In this document: positions 49,748 through 59,597 of the stretch, one piece after another | Position numbering within the stretch: position 1 is the stretch's first letter | How the letters are laid out: each line of letters begins with the position of its first letter | Source of the DNA: Chelativorans sp. | GTDB taxonomy: Bacteria > Pseudomonadota > Alphaproteobacteria > Rhizobiales > Rhizobiaceae | DNA: 64,000 nt | NCBI RefSeq assembly: GCF_031180965.1 | Contig: NZ_JAPSLH010000001.1 | Coordinates: 62,001 to 126,000 of the forward strand | Reading direction: 5' to 3' | The notes under the pieces: generated by a model | Told to the model about the DNA's origin: nothing | The model's input: the letters and a program-made list of their open reading frames with translations, nothing else | Database searches by the model: none | Made by a program: the position numbers and the translations under genes

Positions 49748-50266
49748 ATGGTTAATGCCATGAAGACGCTTTCGATCGACATCAGACGGGCGGATCCGCA
49801 GGACGCGGAAGCCATCGCTGCTGTCCACGACCGCGCCTGGCGCGGCGCCTATGTGGGCATCATCCCGCATCGCGCGCTGAACGCGATGATCGGCCGGCGG
49901 GGCCCGCGCTGGTGGGCGAACGCCATCCGCCGCTCTGCCACGGTCCTGGTGCTGGAGATCGGCGGCGAGATCGCCGGCTATGCCACGCTCGGCCGCAACC
50001 GGGCGCGCGAATTGAAGCAGGCGGGGGAGATCTACGAGCTCTATCTCGGCCCCGAATACCAGGGCATCGGCCTTGGCCGGCGCCTCTTCCAGGCGGCGCG
50101 CGAGATGCTCGCCGCGCATGGCATGAAGGGTCTCGTCGTCTGGGCGCTCGAGGAGAACACGAGTGCGGTCTCCTTCTATCAAGGCGCGGGCGGCCGCGAT
50201 GCGGCCGAGGGCGTCGAGGTCTTCGACAGCAAGGCCCTGCGCAAGATCGCCTTCGTCTGGGATTGA
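49748..50266 (+). CDS. GNAT family N-acetyltransferase
   Basis: A 172-residue acetyl-CoA-dependent transferase. Motif A, the CoA pyrophosphate loop, is LGPEYQGIGLGRRLFQAARE, with the beta bulge before it (EIYELY). The first part RRADPQDAEAIAAVHDRAWR is typical of the RimI/ElaA-like group. The substrate is unknown. Two starts are possible, 49748 and 49760. It has no clear operon partner. Confidence 0.87.
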   Translation: MVNAMKTLSIDIRRADPQDAEAIAAVHDRAWRGAYVGIIPHRALNAMIGRRGPRWWANAIRRSATVLVLEIGGEIAGYATLGRNRARELKQAGEIYELYLGPEYQGIGLGRRLFQAAREMLAAHGMKGLVVWALEENTSAVSFYQGAGGRDAAEGVEVFDSKALRKIAFVWD

Positions 50267-50354
50267 GCGCCCCCGCGCCCGTGAGCCCATACGCCGCATT
50301 GCCTGGCTTCGCGTAAGCCGCTAGGCACGCGGCCCAATTCACATCGGAGCCATC

Positions 50355-50894
50355 ATGCGCATCGAAGCCATTTCCATCGGCGACAATCCGCCGGAAGACG
50401 TGAACGTCATCATCGAAGTGCCCGTTGGCGGGCAGCCGATCAAATACGAGATGGACAAGGAAGCCGGCACCCTCATCGTCGACCGCTTCCTCTATACGCC
50501 GATGACATATCCGGGGAATTACGGCTTCGTCCCGCACACGCTCTCCGACGACGGCGACCCGATCGACGTGCTGATCTGCAACACGCGCCAGCTCATACCC
50601 GGCTGCGTAATCAATGTGCGGCCGATCGGCGTGCTCGTCATGGAGGACAACAAGGGCCAGGACGAGAAGGTCATCGCCGTCCCCTCGCCGCATCTGACCC
50701 GCCGCTATGAGAAGGTGTTCAACTACACCGACCTGCCGGAGATCACGCTGCAGCAGATCCAGCATTTCTTCGAGCACTACAAGGATCTGGAGCCCGGCAA
50801 ATGGGTGAAGATCGGCGACTGGGGCGACGCCGCCGTCGCCCGCCGCCTCATCTCGGAAGCGATCGAGCGGGCCAAGGGGGCGGCGAAAACCTGA
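50355..50894 (+). CDS. ppa: Inorganic pyrophosphatase
   Basis: Splits pyrophosphate to phosphate, which drives biosynthetic steps forward. It has 179 residues, family I soluble type. Active-site motifs are [41 protein letters not shown] with the DxDPxD core and the [22 protein letters not shown] block. The stop is two bases before the stop of the converging hypothetical gene. Confidence 0.96.
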   Translation: MRIEAISIGDNPPEDVNVIIEVPVGGQPIKYEMDKEAGTLIVDRFLYTPMTYPGNYGFVPHTLSDDGDPIDVLICNTRQLIPGCVINVRPIGVLVMEDNKGQDEKVIAVPSPHLTRRYEKVFNYTDLPEITLQQIQHFFEHYKDLEPGKWVKIGDWGDAAVARRLISEAIERAKGAAKT

Positions 50895-50896
50895 CC

Positions 50897-51502
50897 TTAT
50901 TCGCTGCGCGTGAAGTCCGGCAGGGGAATGCTGCTGGCGGCGGTCACCGGCTGGTCTGAGCCGCAGGCGAAACTGCGCGCCTTATCGTCGGCAATCCGCC
51001 GCGCCTGCGCGTTGGCGTCCCTGTTGCCTGTCGCCACCACATAGCCGACGGCGCAGCCCTGCCATTCCCCGATCCGGCCCACCTTGTGGACGACGAGCAC
51101 CTCGATCTGCCTGTCCGGTTCCTCCGGATTGGCCGATACGAACCAGCGATGGATCGCGGCAAAGGGTTTTTCGCCGGTCCCGTCCCTCTCGACGCGCCAT
51201 TCGATCTTCGGTCCGGCATTGTTGAAGGCGGAAAAGGATTCCCATGCGAGATCGCGGCCCTGCGGCGGAAAGCCATAGAACAGGGATTCACGCGCGTCGC
51301 TGCAATGGATGAAGACCGGAAAACCCTTGTAGCCGGAGCAGACCAGATTACTCCAATCGCCGTCCCCCTCGGCCGCGCTTGCGTAGACCGTGCAATCCCG
51401 CATGGGATTGAGCTCCGTATAGGCGCTGGCGATTTCCTGGGCCCCCGCAGGACCGGCGACGGTGAGAAAGGACGTAATGGCAAGCGGAAGACGCATGATC
51501 AT
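50897..51502 (-). CDS. Exported hypothetical protein
   Basis: A 201-residue protein with a signal peptide of about 21 residues (ITSFLTVAGPAGA). It has Cys residues spaced through the chain (Cys at DCTVY, VCSGY, HCSDA, GCAVG and ACGSD), which suggests disulfides in the periplasm. The sequence WSNLVCSGYKGFPVFIHCSD is the most conserved-looking part; no family is recognised. The ATG follows GAGGAGAC. It lies between ppa and xth. Confidence 0.8.
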   Translation of the reverse strand: MIMRLPLAITSFLTVAGPAGAQEIASAYTELNPMRDCTVYASAAEGDGDWSNLVCSGYKGFPVFIHCSDARESLFYGFPPQGRDLAWESFSAFNNAGPKIEWRVERDGTGEKPFAAIHRWFVSANPEEPDRQIEVLVVHKVGRIGEWQGCAVGYVVATGNRDANAQARRIADDKARSFACGSDQPVTAASSIPLPDFTRSE

Positions 51503-51546
51503 GTCTCCTCGTTCAACGTCCTGCCGGAACCGGGCGATCCCGTGCC

Positions 51547-52347
51547 TCAGCCGAATCCGGCGATGACCGGCACGTGGTCAGACGGGCGGTCCCAGCCGCG
51601 CGCGTCGCGCAGCACTTCAATCCGACCCAGCGCCGAGGCCAGATCGGCAGACGACCAGATATGGTCGAGCCTTCGGCCGCGATTGGAAAGGACCCAGTCC
51701 CTGGCGCGGTAGCTCCACCAGGTGAAGAGCTTTTCCTCGGGCGGAATATGCTGCCGCATGACATCCACCCAGCCGCCGCCCTCGCGCACGGTTTCCAGAC
51801 CTTCGGTTTCCACCGGCGTGTGGCTCACCACATTCAGCATCTGCTTGTGCGACCAGACATCCGTCTCCAGCGGCGCGACATTGAGATCGCCCACCAGGAT
51901 GCTTCCCGTATTCGCCTCGCCGGCGGGGCGCACCTCGCGCATTTCCTGTAGGAAGTCGAGCTTGTGGCGGAATTTCGGATTGATCTCGGGATCGGGTTCG
52001 TCGCCGCCGGCCGGCACGTAGAAATTGTGCAGCAGCACCCGCCGTCCATCCACATCGACCAGGGTCGAGAGGTGACGGCAGTCGATGAGGCCGCAGAAGC
52101 TGCGCCGCTCCACCACTTCAAGCGGCCGGCGCGAGATGGTGGCCACCCCGTGATAGCCCTTTTGCCCGTGGATCTCGATATGGCCGTAACCAAGCTTGCG
52201 GAAGCCTGAATAGGGGAATTGGTCGTCCGGGCATTTGGTCTCCTGGAGGCACAGCACATCCGGCTGATGTTCCTCCAGGAAGCGCTGGACGATCGGCAGG
52301 CGCAGGCGGACGGAGTTGATGTTCCAGGTGGCAATTTTGAAGGGCAT
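51547..52347 (-). CDS. xth: Exodeoxyribonuclease III
   Basis: AP endonuclease and 3' exonuclease of base-excision repair. It has 266 residues. Motifs are IATWNINSVRLRL at the start, CLQETKCPDDQFP with the metal-binding Glu, GDLNVAPLETDVWSHKQ and the C-terminal SDHVPVIAGF with the catalytic His. ATG 52347 gives the standard MPFKIATWN start. lolA lies upstream on the same strand, 78 bases away. Confidence 0.95.
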   Translation of the reverse strand: MPFKIATWNINSVRLRLPIVQRFLEEHQPDVLCLQETKCPDDQFPYSGFRKLGYGHIEIHGQKGYHGVATISRRPLEVVERRSFCGLIDCRHLSTLVDVDGRRVLLHNFYVPAGGDEPDPEINPKFRHKLDFLQEMREVRPAGEANTGSILVGDLNVAPLETDVWSHKQMLNVVSHTPVETEGLETVREGGGWVDVMRQHIPPEEKLFTWWSYRARDWVLSNRGRRLDHIWSSADLASALGRIEVLRDARGWDRPSDHVPVIAGFG

Positions 52348-52425
52348 GTTTCGTTCCGACTTTTCGCAGCCGGAATAGACCGCCGGCAGCGCCCACACAA
52401 GCGCTTCCGGCGGCATGGCGCGCGA

Positions 52426-53070
52426 TCAGTTCGCCTGGCGAGCCAGCGCGTTGACGCGGCGGTAGTCGATGTGGAAGACGCTCTGATCGAAGGTGACGCC
52501 TGTCTTCACGTTGAAGATCATCACCGTCGTGTCCCGACCCTGGGCGTCGCTGATCGTCCACTGCTTCAGGTCATAGGTCTTTGAATCGAACATCATGGTG
52601 ATCGTCGAGTTGTTGCCCATCTGCCGGTCGAGGAGCCGCACCGTCGTGAGATCCGGTTCCACCTTGACGTCCTGCACATTTGCGGCGGAGAGGTCGATGC
52701 GTTCCCCGAGCAGGACCTGCAGCGGCGTCTGCGACAGCGAATAGATCTGCACCGTGTCCATCTTCTTGTTCTCGAGCACCACAGTCCTCCCGTCGGAGGT
52801 GACGCGGAATTGCGCCGGCGGCTCGTAGTCGAAGCGCAGCTTGCCCGGCCTTTCGATGTAGAATTTTCCGCCCGTCTGCTCGCCGCGCGGGCCAAACTGC
52901 ACGAACTCGCCGGTCATGGTGCGCACGCTGGAAAAATGCTGCGCGATTCGCTGGGCTATGTCCGACTGGGCGGCGGCGGGTCCCGCAAGGCCGAATATCA
53001 GCACGGTGAGTGCGAGGATCGAGTACCGCGCCAGGCGCAGCACGCCATTCCGCTCGGCAATTCTGGTCAT
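52426..53070 (-). CDS. lolA: LolA-family outer-membrane lipoprotein carrier protein
   Basis: A 214-residue periplasmic protein that carries lipoproteins from LolCDE to the outer membrane. The signal peptide is about 34 residues (YSILALTVLIFGLAGPAAA). The carrier core shows FSSVRTMTGEFVQFGPRGEQ, then GKFYIERPGKLRFDYEPP, typical of LolA. ATG 53070 was chosen since it starts the signal peptide; the frame upstream has no match. In many Rhizobiales ftsK precedes this gene; here 480 gene-free bases and a foreign-looking segment do. Confidence 0.92.
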   Translation of the reverse strand: MTRIAERNGVLRLARYSILALTVLIFGLAGPAAAQSDIAQRIAQHFSSVRTMTGEFVQFGPRGEQTGGKFYIERPGKLRFDYEPPAQFRVTSDGRTVVLENKKMDTVQIYSLSQTPLQVLLGERIDLSAANVQDVKVEPDLTTVRLLDRQMGNNSTITMMFDSKTYDLKQWTISDAQGRDTTVMIFNVKTGVTFDQSVFHIDYRRVNALARQAN

Positions 53071-53550
53071 GGATCGTTGTTCTCCGAAACTGGCCCCATA
53101 GCCGGCATATAGAGCGGCAACGGGGCCGAAATTAGGCTTCGGCCAATCGGCCGCAGCGTTTTTGGCCCGACTGCTGGCTGGCCGGCTTTCCGAAGCACCT
53201 CTTGTTCGTGGAAAACGGGTGCTTGCAGATGGTTCGGTGTGTCCGCTGGCGGTTTTGATACAGTGGCCGCGACTTGAGCCGGTGTGCAATGCCAAGAATG
53301 AGAGCCAATTTCCGACGTCTCGCGCGCGGACTGCAGCACTCATTCATGCACGGGCATTGAGCGAAGACGGCGCTCGTGAGGTTCATCACTAGGCGGCCGC
53401 CGACGAAGTGGCCGGACGTCCAGACGGCTCGTTCACCCAGCTGCCATGGAACCTAACCATGTAGAGCAAGTTACACGGTTATTCTGCTGCTAACTCCTAT
53501 TACGAAGTTAAGCGGTTACACAATTCGGGAAAGCAGCCCAGGAGGGAAGC
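53071..53550. other. Gene-free region between lolA and broken hydrolase
   Basis: No gene is supported in these 480 bases on either strand. The last 100 bases before the hydrolase are AT-richer and contain two GTTACAC direct repeats (near 53469 and 53514) and the inverted repeat TAACT-N10-AGTTA between them, which could be operators of the hydrolase. The lolA promoter lies in the first 100 bases. Confidence 0.5.
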
Positions 53551-54438
53551 ATGCTCGACCTCGACAAGACCAAGCAGAAAACGGTCAAAGTGGATGGCGT
53601 TGATCTTTTCTATCGCGAAGCGGGGCAACGTGGTGCGCCGGGTTTGCTTCTTCTCCACGGCCAGCCTTGCTCCTCGTTTTATTTTCGCAACATCATCACC
53701 CCCTTGGCAGAGGTAGCTCATGTGGTCGCGCCGGACTCGCCCGGTTTCGGCTTTACTGAAGCTCCCGACGACTACGAGTACACTTTTGATGCCATGGCTC
53801 GAACGATCGATGCTCTGACACGCAGGTTGGGATGGACCAGTTCTTTCTCTACGTCCATGATTTCGGGTCGCCTGTCGCCTATGCCCTGGCGCTGAAATAT
53901 CCTGAACGCGTGCTCGGACTTATCATTCAGAATGGCAACGCCCATGAAGAGGGCCTCGGGTCGGCCTGGGATCTGGTCAGATCATATTGGGCTGAGCCTA
54001 CCCCCGAAAACCGTGCGAAACTGCCGGAATGGCTCAACTTCGAGGGAGTGAAGCATACCTACGTGGGTGGCATACCAGATCGCCTCGTGCCCTTTTTTGC
54101 ACCTGAGGGCTGGCATCTAGACTGGGAGCGAATGAGCCAGCCTGGACGTGTCGAGATTCAGTTCCGCATCTTTTCAGACTATGCTTCCCACGTGGACCGC
54201 TTTCCCGAATTTGCGGCCTATCACCGCGATCATCAGCCGCCCGCACTACCTGCTCTGGGGGCGGCACGACCCGTACTACCAGATTGATGAAGTTTTCGCA
54301 TATGCAAGAGATCTCGATCGGATCGACATGCACATTTACGACGGGGCACATCTTCTACTCAAGACGCATCATCAGGAATGCTCGACGCTGATGCGTAACT
54401 TCATCATCAATGTGCAATCAGATAAAACAGAGCTTTAA
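53551..54438 (+). pseudogene. Frameshifted alpha/beta hydrolase
   Basis: Three overlapping frames together give one alpha/beta hydrolase (epoxide hydrolase/haloalkane dehalogenase-like). Frame one: LFYREAGQRGAPGLLLLHGQ to the PGFGFTEAPDDY block. Near 53830 a shift of one base leads to frame two (FFLYVHDFGSPVAYALALKY, with VHDFG in the nucleophile-elbow position). Near 54240 a second shift leads to frame three (HYLLWGRHDPYYQIDEVFAY and GAHLLLKTHHQEC, with the catalytic Asp and His). Codon use is less GC-biased than the neighbours, which suggests transfer. As read it cannot make a full enzyme. Confidence 0.85.
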
Positions 54439-54684
54439 CGGCTACTCTCGGGCTGGTGAGTTGGATAGCCAGCCTATCCGGTTCTATCATGTGTCGCCAT
54501 TCGCTCGGCGGCCCGCCAGTAGGTCGAGCTAAGCTGTTGTTCCATTCGTAGCAACTGAGCCTCACGCGCTAGTCGCCCCACATTCTAGCTAACCTGGCGC
54601 GGGGGTGCCGCTGGGGATCGAGGTTCCGGCCGACCGACCGCAGATAAGCAGCGTCTATCGCACCAAAAAGGGCAATCGGCGGTT

Positions 54685-54776
<92 letters not shown>

Positions 54777-55198
54777 AAGCCCTTCAAGGACACCCTCAAA
54801 ATTCAATTTAGCGACTGTGGTTGAAATCGCCGTTTGCTACCGAATTCCACCGAGCGTCCTTGGCCGCGCGCCTCTTTAGCGCCAACTGCAGGGCATCGTC
54901 AACGCGAGAGGCCGCGTCATCCTGCATGCCCGAGCAGCACATGGGAATATGGGGCCAGGGCAAGGCCGGCGCGAGAGCATCCGGGGCGTTCGGACGCTAC
55001 TTCGGATGGACGTCGTCGTCAGTAGATGCCTGGCCTCGGCAATGGCAGTCGTGAACGAGCGGTGCCCGTCAGGGACTTTCGTCCCTCTTGCATTCGCTCG
55101 CTAACCTCTTCTTAGTCTTTCTTAACGGGGCTCCCATCGAGGATTGTTTTGGTGCGCGGCTGCTGTTGAACGAGTGACAGTTGAGTTCAGGGGCCACA
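54777..55198. other. Gene-free region between tRNA-Ser and methyltransferase
   Basis: A 78-codon open frame (54821-55054) exists but has no start context, family match or typical codon pattern, so it is not called. The last 120 bases hold the probable promoter of the methyltransferase (AT-rich near 55108-55150). Nothing else was seen. Confidence 0.4.
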
Positions 55199-55915
55199 AT
55201 GATTTCCGAGCAAAGTTCTACCGTCGCCGACACTCCCGTCCGCAATCCCTATACAGATCGCACGAGCCTTGAATTCCGCTTTCGCACCCGGCGCTTTGCC
55301 AAGGTGCGTGCGCTGATCGAGGACGCCCTCGCAGAAAAGGGAAGCGCGCGAATCCTCGATCTTGGCGGGACCGAAGTCTATTGGCTCATTGGCGAAGATT
55401 TCATTCGGCAGAATCGCCACCGCCTGACAATCACACTGGTCAATTTGGAGCGCGAGACCGTCCGGGACTCCGTCTTGTTCACCGCTCTTGTTGGCGACGC
55501 CGCCGATCCGGACCTCTTCGCCGGCGAGCAATTCGACCTGGTTCACTCCAATTCCGTCATCGAACACGTTGGCGGTTGGGATCGCATGCAGCAGTTCGCC
55601 GCCAATACCAAGCGGCTATCCAAGCGCTACTACGTGCAGACGCCCAACTACTGGTTCCCTTATGAGCCGCATTTCCGGTTCCCGGGATTCCAGTATTTGC
55701 CCGCGCGTCTTCGCACCTCGCTCGTCCAACGGTACTCCCTCGGCTTTTTCCCTCGTATTGACGATGCGGAGGAAGCCCGTCACATCGTGGAGCATCACAC
55801 GCTCATCTCGACGCGCCAAATGCGGGCTTTGTTCGCCGATTCCAAGATCAGTCACGAAAAGATCTTCGGCATCAACAAGTCGATCATTGCTGTTCGCGGG
55901 GATCGGCTTGGCTGA
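55199..55915 (+). CDS. Class I SAM-dependent methyltransferase
   Basis: A 238-residue methyltransferase. The SAM-binding Gly loop is RILDLGGTEVYWLIG (motif I), the acidic turn is TLVNLE, and motif IV-like DLVHSNSVIEHVGGWDRM follows. The rest (YYVQTPNYWFPYEPHFRFPG) resembles enzymes of polysaccharide or lipid-linked clusters. The substrate is unknown. ATG 55199 begins at MISEQSS; the frame from 55181 adds six residues without a better start. It stands alone between tRNA-Ser and a small gene. Confidence 0.85.
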   Translation: MISEQSSTVADTPVRNPYTDRTSLEFRFRTRRFAKVRALIEDALAEKGSARILDLGGTEVYWLIGEDFIRQNRHRLTITLVNLERETVRDSVLFTALVGDAADPDLFAGEQFDLVHSNSVIEHVGGWDRMQQFAANTKRLSKRYYVQTPNYWFPYEPHFRFPGFQYLPARLRTSLVQRYSLGFFPRIDDAEEARHIVEHHTLISTRQMRALFADSKISHEKIFGINKSIIAVRGDRLG

Positions 55916-55987
55916 CCTTCAGGCTGCTTTCCGGGTCCCGGTTGCGAAGCAGTCAAGGACCCCCTTACGGGGTCGGGGCTGCACACT

Positions 55988-56200
55988 TCAGCGTCCTTCC
56001 CACTGGTTTTTGCCAACTCCCCCTGCCTGCTTCCTGCGCGCCTCCCGCACAAATCGGGAGCGCAGCATGTGCAATGCCGCCGCCGCCTCGATCAGTTCGA
56101 GCTGTGCTAGGCGCACGCCGCCAAGCGAAGCGACATTGCCGGTCTCGACGTCAATGACCTCCCACGTGCCGTCGGCACGCTGGCGAGCATCGTACTGCAT
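55988..56200 (-). CDS. Small hypothetical protein
   Basis: A 70-residue protein: MQYDARQRADGTWEVIDVET followed by GNVASLGGVRLAQLELIEAAAALHML and a basic tail. The first part looks like a short beta domain and the rest like a helix. Codon use fits the genome. No family recognised, no signal peptide or membrane span. It converges with the methyltransferase gene. Confidence 0.6.
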   Translation of the reverse strand: MQYDARQRADGTWEVIDVETGNVASLGGVRLAQLELIEAAAALHMLRSRFVREARRKQAGGVGKNQWEGR

Positions 56201-56638
56201 GTGTGGGTCCCTTCTTCGGGGAACAGAACTTTCGTGTCTCGGCGATGTTCCTGGTCCGGAATTCTTGCCTGAGGCGGGAACATCCTATCATTTGTTAAGT
56301 TAGACGCTTCGTAGCTTCGGAGCCTTACGCTCCTGCAGCTGCTTCGGCGCCTTGTTCGGCCTTCGACAGGGCGGCACCCGCTTCGAGGCCACGGCGATCG
56401 CACCCCGTGGCCTCGTTGCGACGAACCGTCACCGGTAAATGGCAAGGATATGCGCTCGTCCACGGGCTCGCCTTGACCTTTGTCTCCTGCTCCGGTATGG
56501 GAACGCGAACCTGCGGCGTGGAGCCTCTCCGCGCCGCTTGTTTCATGGGGCTAAAGTCCCGATCCAACGACTGATAAAAAGACGGCGGGCCGCCCTCGGG
56601 GAGGTCCAGACCGGACCGGACACCGAAAGGCAAGAAAG
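56201..56638 (+). promoter_or_regulatory. rplU upstream region with strong hairpin
   Basis: No gene is supported in these 438 bases. A perfect 11-bp stem (CGAGGCCACGG at 56384-56394 with 56405-56415) has a ten-base loop. Just upstream on the minus strand about 20 codons (GLEAGAALSKAEQGAEAAAG) look gene-like, but they run through the stem and have no start. The last 60 bases contain the rplU ribosome site (AAAGGCAAGAAAG). A long leader that controls ribosomal protein synthesis is possible. Confidence 0.4.
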
Positions 56639-57370
56639 ATGTTCGCAGTCCTCAAGACAGGCGGCAAGCAGTACCGCGTCGCCGCCAATGACGTGCTTCA
56701 GATTGAAAGACTGGCCGGCGAGATCGGCGAGATCGTGCAGATCGGCAATGTGCTCGCCGTGGGCGAGGGCGAGAATGTCACCATCGGTGCGCCCTTTGTC
56801 GAAGGCGCCAGCGTGGCGGCGGAAGTGGTCGAGCAGGGCCGCGGCCCCAAGGTGATCGCCTTCAAGAAGCGCCGCCGGCAGAATTCGCGCCGCAAGCGCG
56901 GCCATCGCCAGCTTCTGACGACGGTACGCATCGCCGAAATCCTCCTGGACGGCGCCAAGCCCTCGAAGAAGGCAACGGCCAAGCCGGCCGCCAAGGCCGA
57001 GGACAAGAGCGAAGCCAAGGCCGAGCAAAAGCCGGCCAAGCCCAGGAAGGAAGCAGAGCCGAAAGCGCAGACGGGCGAGACCGAGGCCGCGCCCAAGAAG
57101 GAGACTGCTTCCGCTAAAAAGGAATCCGCTCCGAAGAAGGGCAAGGCGGCTACCCTCTTCACCGCGCCCGAGGGCGAGCCGGATGATCTTACCGTCATAA
57201 AGGGGATCGGTCCGGTGGCCGCCGAGCAGCTCAAGGAGCAGGGCCTCACCACTTTTGCCCAGCTTGCCGCTCTGACGGATGAGGATATCGCCCGGATCGA
57301 CGCGGCGATGCCCTTCAGCACGGATCAGATCCGCGACTGGCGCGAGCAGGCCACCAAGCTGGCGCAATAA
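56639..57370 (+). CDS. rplU: 50S ribosomal protein L21 with C-terminal helix-hairpin-helix extension
   Basis: Residues 1-103 are a complete L21 ([20 protein letters not shown] to [17 protein letters not shown]), which binds 23S rRNA. A Lys/Ala/Glu-rich linker follows (104-178). A compact domain ends the protein (180-240): [20 protein letters not shown] then [20 protein letters not shown], a helix-hairpin-helix fold with the nucleic-acid-binding hairpin IKGIGP. Typical L21 has about 103 residues, so this is more than double. Extended L21 proteins are known in Rhizobiales. rpmA follows. Confidence 0.95.
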   Translation: MFAVLKTGGKQYRVAANDVLQIERLAGEIGEIVQIGNVLAVGEGENVTIGAPFVEGASVAAEVVEQGRGPKVIAFKKRRRQNSRRKRGHRQLLTTVRIAEILLDGAKPSKKATAKPAAKAEDKSEAKAEQKPAKPRKEAEPKAQTGETEAAPKKETASAKKESAPKKGKAATLFTAPEGEPDDLTVIKGIGPVAAEQLKEQGLTTFAQLAALTDEDIARIDAAMPFSTDQIRDWREQATKLAQ

Positions 57371-57467
57371 AGCCGGGACTCTGGCCCCAGGGAAGACATT
57401 TGCATTTGGACGCACGTGCGTTCATAAGGGAATCGAAGGCGCTCTTCGGGCGCAAAGGAGTTGAGTC

Positions 57468-57737
57468 ATGGCACACAAGAAAGCTGGCGGTTCGTCGCGC
57501 AACGGTCGCGATTCTGAATCCAAGCGCCTTGGCGTGAAGAAGTTCGGCGGCGAGACCGTGCTCGCGGGCAATATCATCGTGCGTCAGCGCGGGACCAAGT
57601 GGCACCCCGGCACCAATGTCGGCATGGGGAAGGACCACACGCTTTTTGCGCTTCAAACGGGCGCGGTTGCCTTCGCGAAGAAAGCCAACGGCCGAACCTA
57701 TGTGTCGGTAAACCCGATTACGGAAGCAGCGGAGTAG
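57468..57737 (+). CDS. rpmA: 50S ribosomal protein L27
   Basis: An 89-residue ribosomal protein near the peptidyl-transferase centre: [20 protein letters not shown] followed by [28 protein letters not shown]. The N-terminus has no cleavage extension of the Firmicutes type. It is the usual partner of rplU, 97 bases downstream. An apparent attenuator follows. Confidence 0.97.
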   Translation: MAHKKAGGSSRNGRDSESKRLGVKKFGGETVLAGNIIVRQRGTKWHPGTNVGMGKDHTLFALQTGAVAFAKKANGRTYVSVNPITEAAE

Positions 57738-57759
57738 CCGGTTCCGCGTCAAGACACCG

Positions 57760-57822
57760 GCGACCCATCTGGGAGCCCGGTGTCCGGCAGAATCCGGAAA
57801 AGGTTCAGGGGAGATGGGTCGC
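57760..57822 (+). promoter_or_regulatory. Antiterminator-like long-range stem overlapping the terminator
   Basis: GCGACCCATCT (57760-57770) is the perfect complement of 57812-57822, which lies inside the 5' arm, loop and first base of the 3' arm of the downstream terminator. If the first stem forms, the terminator cannot. Two exclusive folds of this type are the mark of an attenuator controlling read-through from rplU-rpmA into the GNAT gene. Confidence 0.5.
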
Positions 57823-57840
57823 CATCTCCCCTTAATTTTT
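57808..57840 (+). terminator. Rho-independent terminator after rpmA
   Basis: GGGGAGATGG (57808-57817) pairs perfectly with CCATCTCCCC (57822-57831) over the loop GTCG, then TTAATTTTT. It lies 15 bases before the GNAT gene, so that gene is read only by read-through or from its own promoter. Confidence 0.9.
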
Positions 57841-57854
57841 GTCCGGAGGAAGCC

Positions 57855-58442
57855 ATGGTTGCCGAATATGAAGAGGCCGAGGGTGAAAGTCTAAGCATCG
57901 AGTGTCCCGTTCTCGTGACCGAGCGCCTGGTCCTGCGCCCGCCCCATGAGGACGACATTCCCGAAATGGCGGAGCTTGCCAACAGCCGCCGCGTGGCGGA
58001 GATGCTCTCGCGCATGCCGCATCCCTATTCGGAGGCGGACGCGGCGGCCTTCGTGCGCGGCAGCCGGTCGAGGGACCGCTCCGGCTGCCACTACGCCGTC
58101 GCGCTCGCCGACAGCGGGGCCTTCATCGGCTGCGCCGGACTTGACACGCGCGAACATGGCCTGGAGCTCGGCTATTGGATCGGCGAGCCCTATTGGGGGC
58201 GGGGCTATGCCACCGAGGTGGCGCATGCGCTGGTCGATCTCGCCTTCCGCGCTACCGACATCGACAAGCTCAACGTCTCCTGCCGCGTCATCAATGATGG
58301 CTCGCGCCGCGTTATCCATAAATGCGGCTTCCAGTATGTCGGCCAGGGCATGATGGATTCGGTGGTGGCGGGCAAGGTGCCGGTGGAGCGCTACCAGCTC
58401 GACCGCAGGACCTGGGTCAGCCTCAGAAGCTGGGGAACTTGA
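57855..58442 (+). CDS. GNAT N-acetyltransferase (RimJ/RimL-like)
   Basis: A 195-residue acetyltransferase of the RimJ/RimL group: VTERLVLRPPHEDDIPEMAE, then the CoA loop IGEPYWGRGYATEVAHALVDLAF and the ending VIHKCGFQYVG. Members acetylate protein N-termini or small molecules. Between rpmA and obgE such a gene is a common arrangement in Rhizobiales. ATG 57855 follows GGAGGAAG. The terminator upstream may modulate its expression. Confidence 0.9.
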   Translation: MVAEYEEAEGESLSIECPVLVTERLVLRPPHEDDIPEMAELANSRRVAEMLSRMPHPYSEADAAAFVRGSRSRDRSGCHYAVALADSGAFIGCAGLDTREHGLELGYWIGEPYWGRGYATEVAHALVDLAFRATDIDKLNVSCRVINDGSRRVIHKCGFQYVGQGMMDSVVAGKVPVERYQLDRRTWVSLRSWGT

Positions 58443-58520
58443 CGCCGGCCGGCGGCGCGGGCGGCGAAAAGGCTGCCCGCCCTCGCCAGCGCCCTCGCGC
58501 TTCGCCGCCCGATGCGCTAG

Positions 58521-59588
<1,068 letters not shown>

Positions 59589-59597
59589 GCGGCTTTC

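Noticed and set aside
54821-55054. 77-residue open frame after tRNA-Ser as an integrase or element gene
   Set aside because: No ribosome site, no motif and no codon pattern support it.
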